In this document: in pieces, positions 45,478 through 57,441 of the stretch
Layout: every line of letters starts with the position of its first letter
Position numbering within the stretch: the stretch's first letter is position 1
NCBI GenBank assembly: GCA_963556495.2
Contig: OY747705.1
Span: 31,655,298 to 31,719,297 of the forward strand
Source: Valencia hispanica
Taxonomy: Eukaryota; Chordata; Actinopteri; Cyprinodontiformes; Valenciidae
Reading direction: 5' to 3'
DNA: 64,000 nucleotides
Program-made: the position numbers and the translations under genes
Notes under the pieces: generated by a model
What the model saw: the letters and a program-made list of their open reading frames with translations, nothing else
Told to the model about the DNA's origin: nothing
The model's database searches: none

Positions 45478-47470
45478 ATATAAACATTTATTTCCCCTGT
45501 ATAATCCTATTGGAATTTGAAAAATGTATAGAGGTCTATAATATTTTTGAAAGACAGTCAAAAACAGTTGTTTTAAACTAGATTTAATAATCTGTGGGAT
45601 ATGAAATCTAGGTTGATCATCCAATAAATGTTTATAAATAAATAAATATACCATTGAATTATAGCAGATTTTCCAGTTGATGCCTGAGAAAGGCCAAATG
45701 GCAAATGTTGTGAAACTGCAGACATCCACCTATTTCAAAACATCTGTAAAATTGTTCAGGTTAACTTTTTTGGCACCTAAATTTGCAGTCACTCTTTGCA
45801 CAGGTATTACTCTGATTATTTCTAGACTATATGGAAAAGTGTCTACTTTTTTCACACACATCTTGGGCCTGATACTTCTGTAGTGGATGTCTTAGCTTTG
45901 TTTTGAAACTAAAACTATACATAGGGTCCTAGTAGTTGTTGATATAACCTTTTATTTTGAGTAAGTCATTACATACAGGAGACAAAAAAGCATGAAGCAT
46001 AATGAAGAAATGCCACTCCAAGATTACTCACTTTAATATTAAAAAAGCATGACCGATATAAGAGTGATCTGTGATGCTCCTTAAGTTTCTACATTGTAAT
46101 TGTCTGTCTTTTTTTCTACTGGAAATGTGTGCTTTGCTTGAGGGTAAGGAAAAAGAGTAAGGGCCTTTTTTAAGACAGCTGAAGAGACTGGGCAGTGACA
46201 GCTGGGAGAGGTGGAGAACAGCAATACTCTATGCTCCCTTAAGTGTTGCAACAATAAGTTTAACATCTTGGTATATTAATTAATTAAATGCATAATTCAA
46301 TCAAATTTGGGAATTGTGAAATGGAAATTTGGTTTTATGAACTCATTTATGAATCTCAAAAGCCAGTGTGTAAAATAAAACCATCCAATACCTTTGAATC
46401 TTGACTGTGATTCATGTCACATGAATAGGTGGACAGATCTAAACAGGGTGCTTAGTTGCAATGGCGCCCTTATAATGACCTGCACTACCCATGTAAAGTT
46501 TCTTTAGTGAGAAGGCTCTGGATGTCTGTGCAGTCTTGTGTGTTGTGGTTGGAATTAAACAACAGAAGTGTGCAAGAAGCAATCCCCGGTATGAGACATG
46601 CTGTGCAGTGTAATTCATAAAAAGTTAGGCTGTGGCACATCTTGGCACACAGCAGTCTGTGTCATTTAACACTGTGCCATCCCAGTGTTTGTTTATAAAC
46701 ACAATTGAAACCAACTCCAATCTCCTCTGTTTATTTTAATAGCTTAAGAGGGGATTGAAGACAAAGTGATATATGACTGCATTTCTCTAAGTCATATACT
46801 ATTTATTTAGATGAATTTTACAAAGTGATATAGATGAAAGGGCACATCTGAATAGTATGGAAGTTGGGGAGAGAGGAGAAGGAAGGAAAAGACCAACAAC
46901 TTGTGAAAGCCTAAACACAAGTAAGACTTGGTTAAAGGAAAGATGAAGATAAGACACCAACAGTGAATTCCACATCGATAATACATAGCCAAACAATGTG
47001 TTGAAATGTTAGTGTATGAAATGATGACCCTATGGTCCATGGGTTTGTGTTTATGAAAGTTTAAAATATATGCAGGAAGAGGTCATGGAAAGTTGTGGAG
47101 TTGGATGAACTTTCAGGTCAAAGTGTGAGGGGAAGGGAGAAAGGAAAAAGAGACGTCACATCTCGAGCATATCTCCACCATAATACTGAAATAGCTCCCT
47201 GTTCTTTCTTTTGCACACCTGTTCAGCAAATGTAAATGTTTTTGTGTTTGGTTTTTAGAAATGGGGGGGCGGGGACCTTGGTGAAGGTCTGTGCTCTCAG
47301 AGTGCTTTTTCTAGTTTTTTGTTTGACAGGCTGTTTTGTTTTGTAAAAAAAATTGATTTTAGAGACAGAGGGACCTGTTCTCCTGTAGAGCTTTATAGCA
47401 ATGACTCGGGACAAGGGATTTAAAGTGAAGACAACAAAAAGGAGTGAGAGGAATTTTAGAAAGGAAAACG
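45478..47470. other. Unassigned AT-rich span
   Basis: No recognised gene or repeat in 2 kb. ORFs on the minus strand near 46.8-47.5 kb (up to 92 codons) show no motif. Confidence 0.5.
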
Positions 47471-47478
47471 CTATAGAA

Positions 47479-47704
47479 CAGGTGTCTGCAACTTCAGTCA
47501 TCGAGGGCCGGTGCCCTGCAACTTCTAGATGTGTCTCTACTTCAACATACCTTGGTAAAATAATCAGGTCATTAGCAGAACTCTGGAGTACTTGACTGCA
47601 TACTAAGGAGGTAATTCAGCCATTTGAATCTTGTCTGTTGGACTGACGACATATCTAAAAGTTGCAAGAAAATGGCCCTCGAGGACTAGAGTTGCAGCCC
47701 TCTG
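47479..47704. mobile_element. hAT-type MITE with 8-bp target duplication
   Basis: The 226-bp element is largely palindromic: CGAGGGCCGGTGCCCTGCAA near the left pairs with its imperfect complement near the right. The ends read CAGGTGTCTGCAAC and, on the other strand, CAGAGGGCTGCAAC. CTATAGAA occurs at 47471-47478 and 47705-47712. Confidence 0.88.
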
Positions 47705-47712
47705 CTATAGAA

Positions 47713-48169
47713 CCATCACCTCTTAATGTGTTAAATACTAAATACTTCAACAAGGGACCTTTAATTAAACTCTGAAATAATTTAACTGTGTAAGGAGGGA
47801 TTTAAGATTGCACCATGTTAGTAAAAATTATTTTTTGAACAGAGACCTAATGAGTGTATCAAATTATCAATGTTCATGCCTTGATGAAATTTACTATATA
47901 TTTTGAGCTTTCAGAAAAGCACAAGAAACATATGTATTATTTAATTTATTTTATATTAAAAAGAACATCAAAGCAATTGTTTTAATCTTATAGCCTAAAT
48001 TTGAATAATAAATTTTTACAGTGGCAAAAGAGAGACAAATTCTGTAACCACAAGCCTTTTAAAGTATCATTTCAAGTGGTGCAGCTCTGACAGCTCAATA
48101 TTTTGATAGTGAAAAAAACCAATAATCATATGAACATAAATTGGGGAACAGCAAAAGCACAGTTGGACC
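47713..48169. other. Unassigned AT-rich spacer
   Basis: Nothing recognised. Confidence 0.5.
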
Positions 48170-48275
48170 ATGCAAAATTGGGAAGTCTGGGTCTCTCAGC
48201 TTAAGCTGCTGCCCCCATGAAACTGACCCCGGATAAGCAGAAGATGATGGATGGATGGATGGATGGATGCATTCC
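48170..48275 (+). mobile_element. RTE/Rex3-like LINE 3' end with (ATGG)n tail
   Basis: It reads GGGTCTCTCAGCTTAAGCTG, CTGCCCCCATGAAACTGACC and CCGGATAAGCAGAAGATGAT, then (TGGA)n at 48249-48269. This is the known end of fish RTE-type LINEs, in which the ORF2 end runs nearly to the tetranucleotide tail. Confidence 0.75.
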
Positions 48276-48654
48276 AGATTCAAAGACCTGGAGCACACTG
48301 ACAAAGATAAATGGTCATAATGCAACTGGAAATTAACAAAAAGCTGGTTATGGCTATATAGATGTGTTTCCTGATGAGACGGTTATAAATAGTTTTTCGT
48401 CAGACGTTTTTTGAGAAATGTTGTATTTCTTATCAGAAACAAACTTCACAATTGAATGAACATAATATTGATTCAAATCTTCCAAGGGTATCCATACTTT
48501 GTGGCGATACTGTAAATATATCGTTTAACAAGCTGCATTTGAAAATACCAGGTTAAGAACATCTGTTAATTAGAAACTGTTATTTGTATTTCAATTCTGA
48601 GAGCACTAAATACCCTGTGAAGCGAAATTGTCAAATGATTTAAGCCCTGGAGCA
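48276..48654. other. Spacer with possible Tc1 terminus
   Basis: Around 48480-48512, 'gggtatccatactttgtggcgatactgta' resembles a Tc1 right terminus. No partner end was found. The rest is unassigned. Confidence 0.35.
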
Positions 48655-49055
48655 GCAGAGTGTGGTGCAGTGGTGCAGTTGGTAGCACTGTTGCCTTGTA
48701 GCACAAAGGCCTGAGTTCAAATACCAGTCTGGGGTCTGTCTGCATGGAGTTTGCATGTTTTACCTGTACACGAATGGGTTTTCTGGCTTCCTCCCACAGT
48801 CCAAAAACATGACTGTTAGGTCAATTGGTCTCTTTAAATTCAGTGCAGGTGGTAGGAGACAGACTGATTCTATTCAAATCTAAATTGTCCTTAGGTTTGA
48901 GTGTGTGCGTGCATGGTTCTTTTTATTGCCTGTTTCAGTGTTGTCCTGCAATGGACTGACAAATCTGTCCAGGGTGTACCCTCTCACTCGATGAATGCTG
49001 GAGATAGGCACCAGCCTACCTGCAACTCTGCAGAGGATGGATGGGTATAGTTAAT
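48655..49055 (+). repeat. tRNA-derived SINE-type repeat, nearly full
   Basis: The head has a box A-like TGGTGCAGTTGGTAGCACTG (48671-48690) and a box B-like GAGTTCAAATACC (48713-48725). The body reads GGGGTCTGTCTGCATGGAGT and CTTCCTCCCACAGTCCAAAA. The 3' half reads AGGGTGTACCCT and GGAGATAGGCACCAGCC, ending in a GGATGG-rich tail. Other copies are at 12145, 50967 and 58412. Confidence 0.8.
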
Positions 49056-49130
49056 GAATGGATATATATACTATACAGCTTACTATATTTTAGAGAGTGG
49101 ATTGGCAAACATGCACTAGCATTTCTGAAA
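48868..49130 (+). repeat. Local duplication, copy A
   Basis: It includes the SINE 3' half plus about 80 bp beyond it (CAGCTTACTA, TTGGCAAACATGCAC). The same combination recurs at 50955-51216 in the same orientation. Confidence 0.65.
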
Positions 49131-49592
49131 CTGTTAATGGCCAAAATAACATCAATATCATAACAGCTTCTAGTGGACAGTCTTCCACCCCATGCATGAA
49201 GCTGCAAAGCTCCTTCAGTGACAGACTGCTGCATCCAAGGTGTATGAAGGAGGTTTTCGCAGGTCCTTCCTCCCTGCAACTGTGACTAGAACTGCTCCCA
49301 ACAAACTCAAAAATGTTTACACCCCTGCTGTAATTTGCACTGTTTAACTCAATTAATTAACATTTCTGTTGTGTTATTTGCACATCTGTTTTGTTTTTCT
49401 CAGTTTATTTTCTGTTAACTTCTTGTAAATAATACATTTTACTTTTTATTGCACAACTACACATGCACATTCTGTAAATATTAACAGTTTTTAAAATATC
49501 CTACTTAGTTTCACATTCTAATCTGAGTATGCCATTTTATTTTTTAATAACTCCACAATACTTTGGTTTTTGTAATAGTGTGCGGAATGCTA

Positions 49593-49607
49593 ATAGTGAA
49601 TACTTCT
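49593..49607. repeat. Left target-site duplication of the second L1
   Basis: ATAGTGAATACTTCT recurs exactly at 50842-50856. Confidence 0.92.
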
Positions 49608-50841
49608 TTTTTTTTTTTTACGTGTCCTGTTTGGCAGTGTGGAGCTCAGAATTGGTGTCTGAGTACCAAGTAGAAGCCCAACAGATTTACTTTCACAAGC
49701 GGAGCAGTACAGCTTTTGCTATAGTACTCCACTTGATATATGTGTGAAAAATCTTTATTATGAATTGTTGGGGTTTTTATTTCCTGATGTTATGGACACG
49801 GAGACGGAAAATTAAGGAGAAGAAAGAAGGAAGATGAAGAAGAGAGGTAGGAAACAAAATGTCATGAGAGAGGGTGAGTTGAAAATACAAGAGAGGAAGG
49901 GGAACAAAGAGAACACAGGAAGACATTGAAGTCTGCCTCCATACCCACAGGACGGCAGAGAGGGGGGGGAAAACAAAACACGAAAAAGGAACATCGACAA
50001 AACCAACCAAACATTGTGAACTAAGAATTACACAACCACATCACACAAAAATATATATAAAAATACAACAACAATGTCACAGAGAAACTCATGGTACCGA
50101 TTAATCAAGCTCTAGTAATGATAACCTCAGCCCAAGAATATATCCTTAAACACCAGAGACCCCACATCAATGTGTGTGTGTTAGCATGCTGGTGCATATA
50201 AGGTTTCTCCATAAGAGTGTTCGATAGTTGGTGTGAGCAGGCATCAATCCGTCTCCCAGGAATCGATGCAGACATGAAGGAGATCGGAGCAAAGACGTCC
50301 AAAGGACCGCCAGAGCCCCAGGCGGGGCCGACCGCATCCCCCAAGAGAGGAGAAAAGGAGAACCCCAGGGGAACATCCAGCGGCCACTATGCAGGGGCCC
50401 GGGGGGCAGCAGTGACGAGCCCACGGGCTCCGCCGGCAACCGGCCGCGCCGGGGTGGGCCGGTCAACGGACCGGGGGAGCCGGGGCCCAGGGGCACCCCA
50501 CCGCCCAGCAGGGACCCGACAAGGGACCGGCCGACAAGGGACCGGCCGACAAGGGACCGGCCGCCACACGACGCCTCCACCCTAGGCCAATCCCCACCGC
50601 CAACATCCCAGCGCCCCACCAATAGCCGCAGGGGACGGACAGCATCCCCAGGCCGGGCTCAGTCAGCATCTGGACGCCAAGTTGTACCAGCTCCCGGGTC
50701 CTGATCCCGCGCAACGCAGGGCGCCGAGACCAGGCATCCAACGAGGGCCAGGGCCGGTCCAACCCGCCAATGAACCGGCCACGCACGGTGCGCACAGAAC
50801 AGGTGATCAAATGAGCAGAGACGCCGGATCCGCATCCCGCC
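49608..50841 (-). mobile_element. 3'-UTR-only L1 insertion, minus strand
   Basis: It starts (plus strand) with the poly-T complement of the tail. From 49620 it is the reverse complement of the end of the L1 at 3574-8554 (CACGTCCTGTTTGGCAGTG-like end). It extends to a point matching about 7624 of that copy. It is bounded by a 15-bp target duplication. It lacks any ORF2 sequence. It carries about 312 bp (50423-50734) not present in the first copy. Confidence 0.92.
50518..50562. repeat. Tandem repeat, 3 x 15 bp, in the L1 3' UTR
   Basis: Three exact units of GACAAGGGACCGGCC lie within the extra block of the second L1 copy. Confidence 0.95.
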
Positions 50842-50856
50842 ATAGTGAATACTTCT
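50842..50856. repeat. Right target-site duplication of the second L1
   Basis: Exact copy of 49593-49607, next to the truncated 5' end of the L1. Confidence 0.92.
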
Positions 50857-50925
50857 ATTATCTGTCATTTTGCTGCTGTGTACTTTGTACAGCCGAATTT
50901 CCCCCTTGTGGGACAATAAAGGATT

Positions 50926-50966
50926 ATTCTATTCTATTCTATTCTGTTCTATTCTATTCTATTCTA
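50926..50966. repeat. (ATTCT)n microsatellite
   Basis: A pentanucleotide run with one ATTCTG variant. It forms the tail of the LINE end at 50870-50925. Confidence 0.95.
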
Positions 50967-51216
50967 CATTACCCTTAGGTATGAGTGTGTGCATGCATGG
51001 TTGTTTGTCCTGTGTGTCTCTGTTGCCATATGATGGACTGGTGACCTATTCAGGGTGCATCCTGCCTCTCACCCGATGAATGCCAGAGATAGGCACCAGC
51101 CCACCCGCAACCCTGCAGAGGATGGACAGGTATAGATATTGGATGGATGTATATACTGTACAGCTTACTTCATTTTAGACAATGGGTTGGCAAACATGCA
51201 CCAACATGTCTGAACT
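50955..51216 (+). repeat. Local duplication, copy B
   Basis: The SINE 3' half is followed by the same unique-looking 80 bp as copy A (ACAGCTTACTTCATTTTAGA, TTGGCAAACATGCACCAACA). Confidence 0.65.
50967..51150 (+). repeat. 5'-truncated SINE-type repeat
   Basis: It matches the 3' half of the copy at 48655-49055: CTTAGGTATGAGTGTGTGCA, CAGGGTGCATCCTGCCTCTC, AGAGATAGGCACCAGCCCAC and a GGATGG-containing end. Confidence 0.75.
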
Positions 51217-52058
51217 GAGGAAGTCTGTTCCAGATAAGGGGAGCATAAAAAGTGAAAGCTGCTTCTCCATGTTTAGTTGTGAGTCTAGGGATGTTTAGTA
51301 GGCTAGAGTTGGAGGACCTGAGTGGTCTTGGTGGTTGGTACCATGACAACAGGTCTTCAACATATTTTGGTGCCAAGCCATGTAATGATTTATAAACTAG
51401 TAAAAGTATTTTAAAGTCTTTTCTCCGAGCTACAGGGAGCCAGTGTAAGGACTTTAGAACTGGGGTGATGTGCTCTACTTTCCTGGTTCTAGTGAGGACG
51501 CGAGCGGCAGCGTTCTGGATCAGCTCCAGCTGTCTGATTGACTTTTTAGGCAGACCTGTGAAGATGCTGTTGCAGTAATCAATCCGACTAAAGATAAACG
51601 CATGGATGAGTTTTTCTAGGTCGTGTTGCAAAATCAGTCCTTTAATCCTAGAGATGTTCTTCTGGTGATAGAACGCTGACCTTGTTATTGCCTATATGTG
51701 ACCCTGGAGGTTCAGGTCTGAGTCCATTACCACACCTAGGTTTCGAACCTGATCAGTAGTTTCTAGCTGTATTAATTGAAGCTGTGTGCTGACTCTTGAT
51801 CGTTCCTCCTTGGGTCCAAAAATAATCATTTCAGTTTTGTTTCTATTCAGCTGGAGAAAGTTATGGCACATCCATCCATTTATTTGGTCAATGCATTGAT
51901 TTAGGGTTTGAATGGGTTCAGAGTCACCTGGTGACATTGTAATGTAGAGCTGAGTGTCATCTGCATAGTTATGGTAGCTAATGTTATTGGTTGCTATAAT
52001 CTTGCCTAGTGGGAGCATGTAGATATTAAATAAGAGGGGCCCCAGGATGGACCCAATT
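51217..52058 (-). pseudogene. L2/Rex1-type LINE ORF2 fragment with intact YADD motif
   Basis: On the minus strand the frame reads [17 protein letters not shown], then [14 protein letters not shown] with the RT catalytic Asp pair, [20 protein letters not shown], and after one stop (51692-51694) DLEKLIHAFIFSRIDYCNS, LIQNAAARVLTRTRKVEHIT and FKILLLVYKSLHGLAPKYV. The frame is the same before and after the stop, so this is the best-preserved copy of the family here. It lacks the ORF2 end and 3' UTR, ending abruptly at copy B of the duplication, so it lost its 3' part by deletion or recombination. Confidence 0.88.
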
Positions 52059-52320
52059 ACAGGACAAATTCCTACCTATTACTCTCTGCCATTCCACATG
52101 ATATGCCATCCCACAGTTAGAACCCATTGCATTTTTACTTTTATATTTCTATGTATGCACACAGCACTGCTTGGCATAAACCAGAAGATGTATGTTAAAT
52201 CAGTGCAAATAAAAATAAGTAATGCATGTAATAAAGATTGATTACTGTAATAAATGAGCCAGTTTATGTTTCTTAATCCATATGCGGTAAATTATGTATA
52301 AACTATGTATAAATTATGTA
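52059..52320. other. Unassigned spacer
   Basis: Nothing recognised. Confidence 0.5.
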
Positions 52321-52405
52321 TAAAAAGTAGGGGTGTTCGATATTGGCTTAAAAAACAAAACATTTCTGATATGCTGATATAGTCTAAATCTTGATTTCCA
52401 ATACT

Positions 52406-52441
<36 letters not shown>

Positions 52442-52660
52442 CCGCCAACAGGCGTGTACTTAAACGTTCAGGGTTGGGTCAGAAATGCAAATGCTGATCT
52501 GTCATATTTTGACATTTTGAATGAAAGGAGAATTAGCTGATGAGTTTGATGTTTAAGCTTTTTACTAGGGATGTCTGATATTGTCAGCCTACAATCATTT
52601 TCCACCCATATTGGCATTAAAATGAAATATCGGTGTTGGTTTTTACTTTCCTTATTGAAA
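52321..52660. mobile_element. Possible decayed DNA element around an (AT)n tract
   Basis: AGGGGTGTTCGATATTGG (52330) and AGGGATGTCTGATATTG (52567) are related direct-order sequences of a kind found at ends of fish hAT/piggyBac-like elements. An (AT)n tract is at 52411-52437. Boundaries are uncertain. Confidence 0.3.
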
Positions 52661-55600
52661 CAACTTTTATACCTTAGTTTCATGTCATGCACACAGCAAT
52701 CCAACATCTTGTAGGTGGGACATTGCATACTTTCATGTCAAATCTGCCTATTTTCTGAACACTCTATGTATATAGACATATTATACAGCATTGGAAAGCT
52801 ACGACTCTTATAATTCCAATTATATATGCCAATCAAGGATAGAATCATAACTGTAGACAGCAAGTGTTTTTGTCAAACCACCAGGTCACGGTTTGTAGCC
52901 TCATATCAGTGCCGTCTCGAACAAAAACTGTATTTTTCCATTCACAAGGGTCCAATAAAATAGTTAGTCCCCTACGAATCCGATGTCCACAATTCAAAAT
53001 AATCCACAGCTAAAAACCATCATAATTTCCTTCCTTGCAAACATTTATCACAATGTTTTCATTTTAGATTTCGTTAGCATTGTAATATTAGTCTACAAAT
53101 TACACTGCACATAACCAGAAGTGTGAGCTTACCCAAACTTTAGAGTGATTCCTTTCCAAAGAGAACCCAACCATGCCTCTACTCCAAATGGTTCAAGAAT
53201 AGCTTCAGTTTTAATTTGGGTATGTGTTTTTAAAACATTTTGGGCAGAAATTGCAGGATTGTTAAGGGGTTTTAATTACTTCCTTGCTTACTCATTAAAA
53301 TCTTTCTCTTCAACCTCATAGGAGGGATAAGGACAAAAAACGTAAAAAAAATAAAATCTATTTTTTTATTTTTTTTATTTATAGGACCACTTGTGATTTA
53401 AAATTCTTGTCTTATACATTCTATAAAATAATAGGTTTAATAGATTTACCAGTTTTGGTATATTGTGTATACACATGTAACTCTTTTTAAAATTAAGATA
53501 AGTGTAGATTTGTATCCCGAATAAAGCTCTGTGGTGGTCAAGAACAAAAAGATTTCAGTAAGGATGTGGATATTATGTCTTAAAAGATTAACTAAAATGT
53601 TAGACTTCCCTTATTCTTAATAATGTTGTTATTTAAATATATATGTGTAAATATAAAAACTCCAACCCAGTGTAACTGAATGACTTCAAGAGTCTCATTG
53701 TGGTACTTTGCAGTAGTGTAAATGTCAGTCTGTGCAAATGAACCTTTTGAAATTGAGTTTACTTTATGAAATGTCATTTGATGTATGTAACCATTTAAAA
53801 TAAAGTGACTGTATGCTGATTTTTTAAAGGTCATCTTATTCTTTTTCCTGTTTTCTGTTTTCTTTGGTGTCTTTGTCAGATAAAAACCTGTATTCGATAC
53901 TGCTTGTCGCTGTGAGACAAGGAATGATCTACTAACTCTTACAAGCTTTAATGCAAGAATGATCTTTTTCTTTGTCTCCAATCACGCCTAAAAGACAATC
54001 AGGCCATAAAGTAATATTGGTACCAGAGACACAACTTGTGTTCCTGAAGCCTCTCTCGTCTCTTTACAGCAGAGGCGTCTCTTTAAGGAACATAATCCCA
54101 CAATATTGAAACTGTTTTTGAAACCCTTCTTGCTCTTAACCCACGGTTCTAAACTGACATCGTTGGACGATTTCTATATTAGAACATGCAATTGTTGAAA
54201 TCTGTGTTTATTTTAGATGCTCGAATCGTGTGATTCTTAATGATGTACGATGATGCAGTTTAGTCTCCATTAAAAATATATCCAGAAGGTGGTCTAAAAA
54301 ACATTACAACCCTGTATTTTATTTTACCTTAATAACAATGTTTTGTTTTTTGTCTTTTGATAAAAACTGCATACTTATTTCATTCACTTTATTATCTCGA
54401 ATACATTTTTAATGTAATTTTTATATGTTGGATAATTGTGGGTTAACACTTCCTTTAAATCTTCATTTATATTTTTAATGTATAACAACACAAATAGGGA
54501 ATCTTAACAAATAAATCGTAAATGATTGTTAAAATAACTGGTTATGTGTGGCAATCAAGCTGTATTACACCAAGGGTAGTAATATTTGGTTTTCAAATTC
54601 CCCAACACCACAAGCTATTAGGTGGAGATCAGTTTTGCAGCTGTTATTGGGTAGCTTTGAGAGCAAAGTGAGTTAGAATGTGTTGCAGAATAATTCAGCT
54701 CAAAAAGAAAAAGAAGAGAGGAGAAAATATGTCAGAACACGAATTTCAGAGAGGCAGAAAGAGAACACCAGAGAAAGAAACAGCCAGTGAAAAACAGACC
54801 AAAAGCAAAATGGAGAGAAAACATTGGATACATATTTATTAATCTTGCCAGATAAGAAGGCAGAAATAGAAGGTAGAAACCTTCTTAGCCCTTTCCCAAT
54901 TTCCCTTTTAGTTACTTTTACCAGCTACTTATTTTCTCAAAGGCTCAGACAAGTGACCAGCAACTGATCAGGGATCCTGAACTTTTACATTGGTTTGTAG
55001 ATACAGAACATGTTTTATGTATGGATGCATCTTTAAAGCTTTTTAGGTCTCATGCATAACTTCATCAACATGTAGCAGTATGACTGTAAGAGGTTGATGA
55101 GAATATTTGTGTTGCACTTACATGCACACACAGGTTCATGATTATGTTCCTGGCAGCTGTGAAAGCAAAAAATGCTCTCTACTCTTTCTTTACCATCAAT
55201 AAAACTAGAGCCATGGCTGGTCAGAACAATGTTTAACAATGGTGGAACTGTGTTTGAGAGGTACTCTCCAGGATGATTCTCTTGTCTTTCTTCCAGCTGT
55301 TAAAATTAGACTTTCATTTTTAAACCAGTCCTTCATGTCCTACTAGGTTAAGAAAAGTGTGAACTCCTGCCTTAAGCTCCACTGTGTTCAGTCAAAATGG
55401 CCCTTTAAGAAGATTCTTAAAAAAAAAACTAAAACGATTGCTATTCAGATAAGCACTGATGTACAAAGTGAAGAAACTTTATTTAGATACTCAGTCTTGT
55501 GTGTACTCTTCCTTTTAACAGACTCAGTACCACAGTCATGGTAACAACGGAGTTCAAGTCTTATTCTAAAAGGAAGTAACTCAATCAGATGCAGTGAACG

Positions 55601-56217
55601 TTATTTTAAACCGTATGAATTTTCACAGCATAATTTACGCATGAAAGAATGTCATTGTTCAGCCCCTGGACCTGTTAAACCTCTAGGCTTGTCCAGTAGT
55701 TATTCTGTCCTCCAGCCAAGGCGTTTCTATGCCACAGAGTAACATATCCTGTCATTAGCACTATTATAGCTGTCAAGGGAACTGCAGTATTGCTGACTGA
55801 GATGAGGTTTTTATCAGCTGCTTTTCCACCCCCAGGTTACCCCCCCCCCTGAAATATAACATAGTATATATTTTTTTTATTTGGCACACATCAAGTTAAA
55901 ATTCAAACAGAAATTGTTTAGGTTTTATTAAACAATACTGGATTTTTAAGCTTTTTGTCCTTGAAGTTAGCACCCCTACCAAACTGGCACATGGAGACAC
56001 ATCCTTGTAGATAATTAACTTTCCAGCATCACCTTTTGATGCTGTAGCACGTAATAATAATAATAAAAAAATTGTTTCCTTATGGAGGTTTTCTGCTGAG
56101 TTTCCACCTCCCAGTCACACTCTACTTAGGTTTTAGATAACAAAACCACATATTTTTAAATTGGCTTTTGAAGTGAAAATTTAAAAGAGTCAGTTTGTGG
56201 TGTACATGTAGACTAGT
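52661..56217. other. Unassigned AT-rich span
   Basis: Low-complexity A/T around 53340-53385 and a C run near 55841-55849. A 129-codon minus-strand ORF (53592-53981) shows no motif and is AT-driven. No recognised repeat family or gene in 3.5 kb. Confidence 0.5.
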
Positions 56218-56770
56218 GCCTTGTCCACACGTAGCAGGGTATCTCACAAAACGAAGATATTTTTCTATGATTTGGACTGTCATCCACACGAAAGCGCAGA
56301 TTTAATGCACCAAAAACAAATCTTTCTAAAAACTCCGGCCAAAGTGAAGATTTGTGTTTTCTCCCTTTTAAGCGTTTGCGTGTGGACAGAAATAACCACA
56401 GTTTTAGGCTCCGCAACGTCACTTTCCGCAACAAAAATGCTCCGACATAACTTGTGCGACCTGTGTTTACACTTAGAAACGGCATTTATGCTCTCAGAGC
56501 TGTGTTGGCATTATCGATTGTCGAAGCGCTTTTTGCTTGCTTGTTTTTACAAGCTCAATTACTGCTCTAAGTAGCAGTTTGAACACAGAAAGTTACTCTG
56601 AGTGGATTGGATTTGGAGGAACTACTGCCCCCTACAGGTTGGGCATGTCTATGAATGTGCTTAACAATACACTTATGTTGTTAGGTGTGGATGGAGTTTT
56701 TTTCTTTTTAAACGAGGTGGTGATGAGGATATATATATATTTTTAAACCCGGCTACCTGTGTATATGGCC
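56218..56770 (+). mobile_element. Non-autonomous DNA element, copy 2
   Basis: It begins GCCTTGTCCACACGTAGC and ends with the complement-like CCCGGCTACCTGTGTATATG. Its body matches 18698-19239 in reverse. The apparent peptide TTAPYRLGMSMNVLNN in one frame appears in copy 1 as TTAPYRFGMFMNVLNN, but this comes from repeat homology. Confidence 0.78.
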
Positions 56771-57436
56771 TAAATATCGTGAGGCTATTAAAAATAAAGT
56801 AGTAAATACCCACTTTTGTGCATAACTTCTCTGGCTTTCAGTACCTAGAAACAACAACAAAAGGTAAGTTTCCACTATTGGAACTTCAGGGTAATTTTAC
56901 CAGAACTTCACGATATGCGAGTGTCTCCAGAACACTGAGAAGGACCGACAGGGCCATTTTCAGGGCCATTTCAGGAACTAACCGAGTACCTGTCTTGGGG
57001 TATGTACTCAGAAAGAGTCGCCCGGTAGAGTCGCTTGATGGGAGCTGTGGTTAACTTATCTGATTAGTTGTAACTCAGAGAAAAATGAGCAAATGTTGCC
57101 AAACAACCGGCTTTGTAAAATAAGAAGAGTTGCTGGCCAAGCAGTAGCAGCATCAATAAAATAATCAACATACTAGGAATGAAAAGCCTATTTCATTCTA
57201 TAAGTGGCTTGTAGATCTAATTAGCATAATACCTAAATTTATACTAACGGTAGGTGCAATGTTAAAATGAATAATTTCTGAGTAATTTAACATCACATTG
57301 AGAGCAAAAACAGCAGTAATATCTTTTTTTGTACAATTGGATGTACATTTAGGCAGTAAGGGGCTAATGTGTGAGGCATGGAGGGCAATTGGACCATACA
57401 CAGTAACTGCACATTTTCTGATGCGTAGTGACAAGT
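56771..57436. other. Unassigned spacer
   Basis: No recognised gene or repeat. Confidence 0.5.
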
Positions 57437-57441
57437 GTGTT

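Larger units (their letters stand above)
49160..50965 (+). mobile_element. LINE 3' tail split by an L1 insertion
   Basis: A coding remnant (DRLLHPRCMKEVFAGPSSLQL at about 49222-49284) is followed by an AT-rich 3' UTR that is broken at 49608-50841 by a minus-strand L1. It resumes with CCGAATTTCCCCCTTGTGGG and ACAATAAAGGATTATTCTAT. The ORF piece resembles the 'RSFLPTAI' end of fish non-LTR elements. The clade is uncertain. Confidence 0.6.

Noticed and set aside
18590..56746. Similar peptides (TTAPYR..M.MNVLNN) in ORFs at 18.7 and 56.6 kb as a conserved protein
   Set aside because: The similarity extends through non-coding flanks and comes from two copies of one DNA element.
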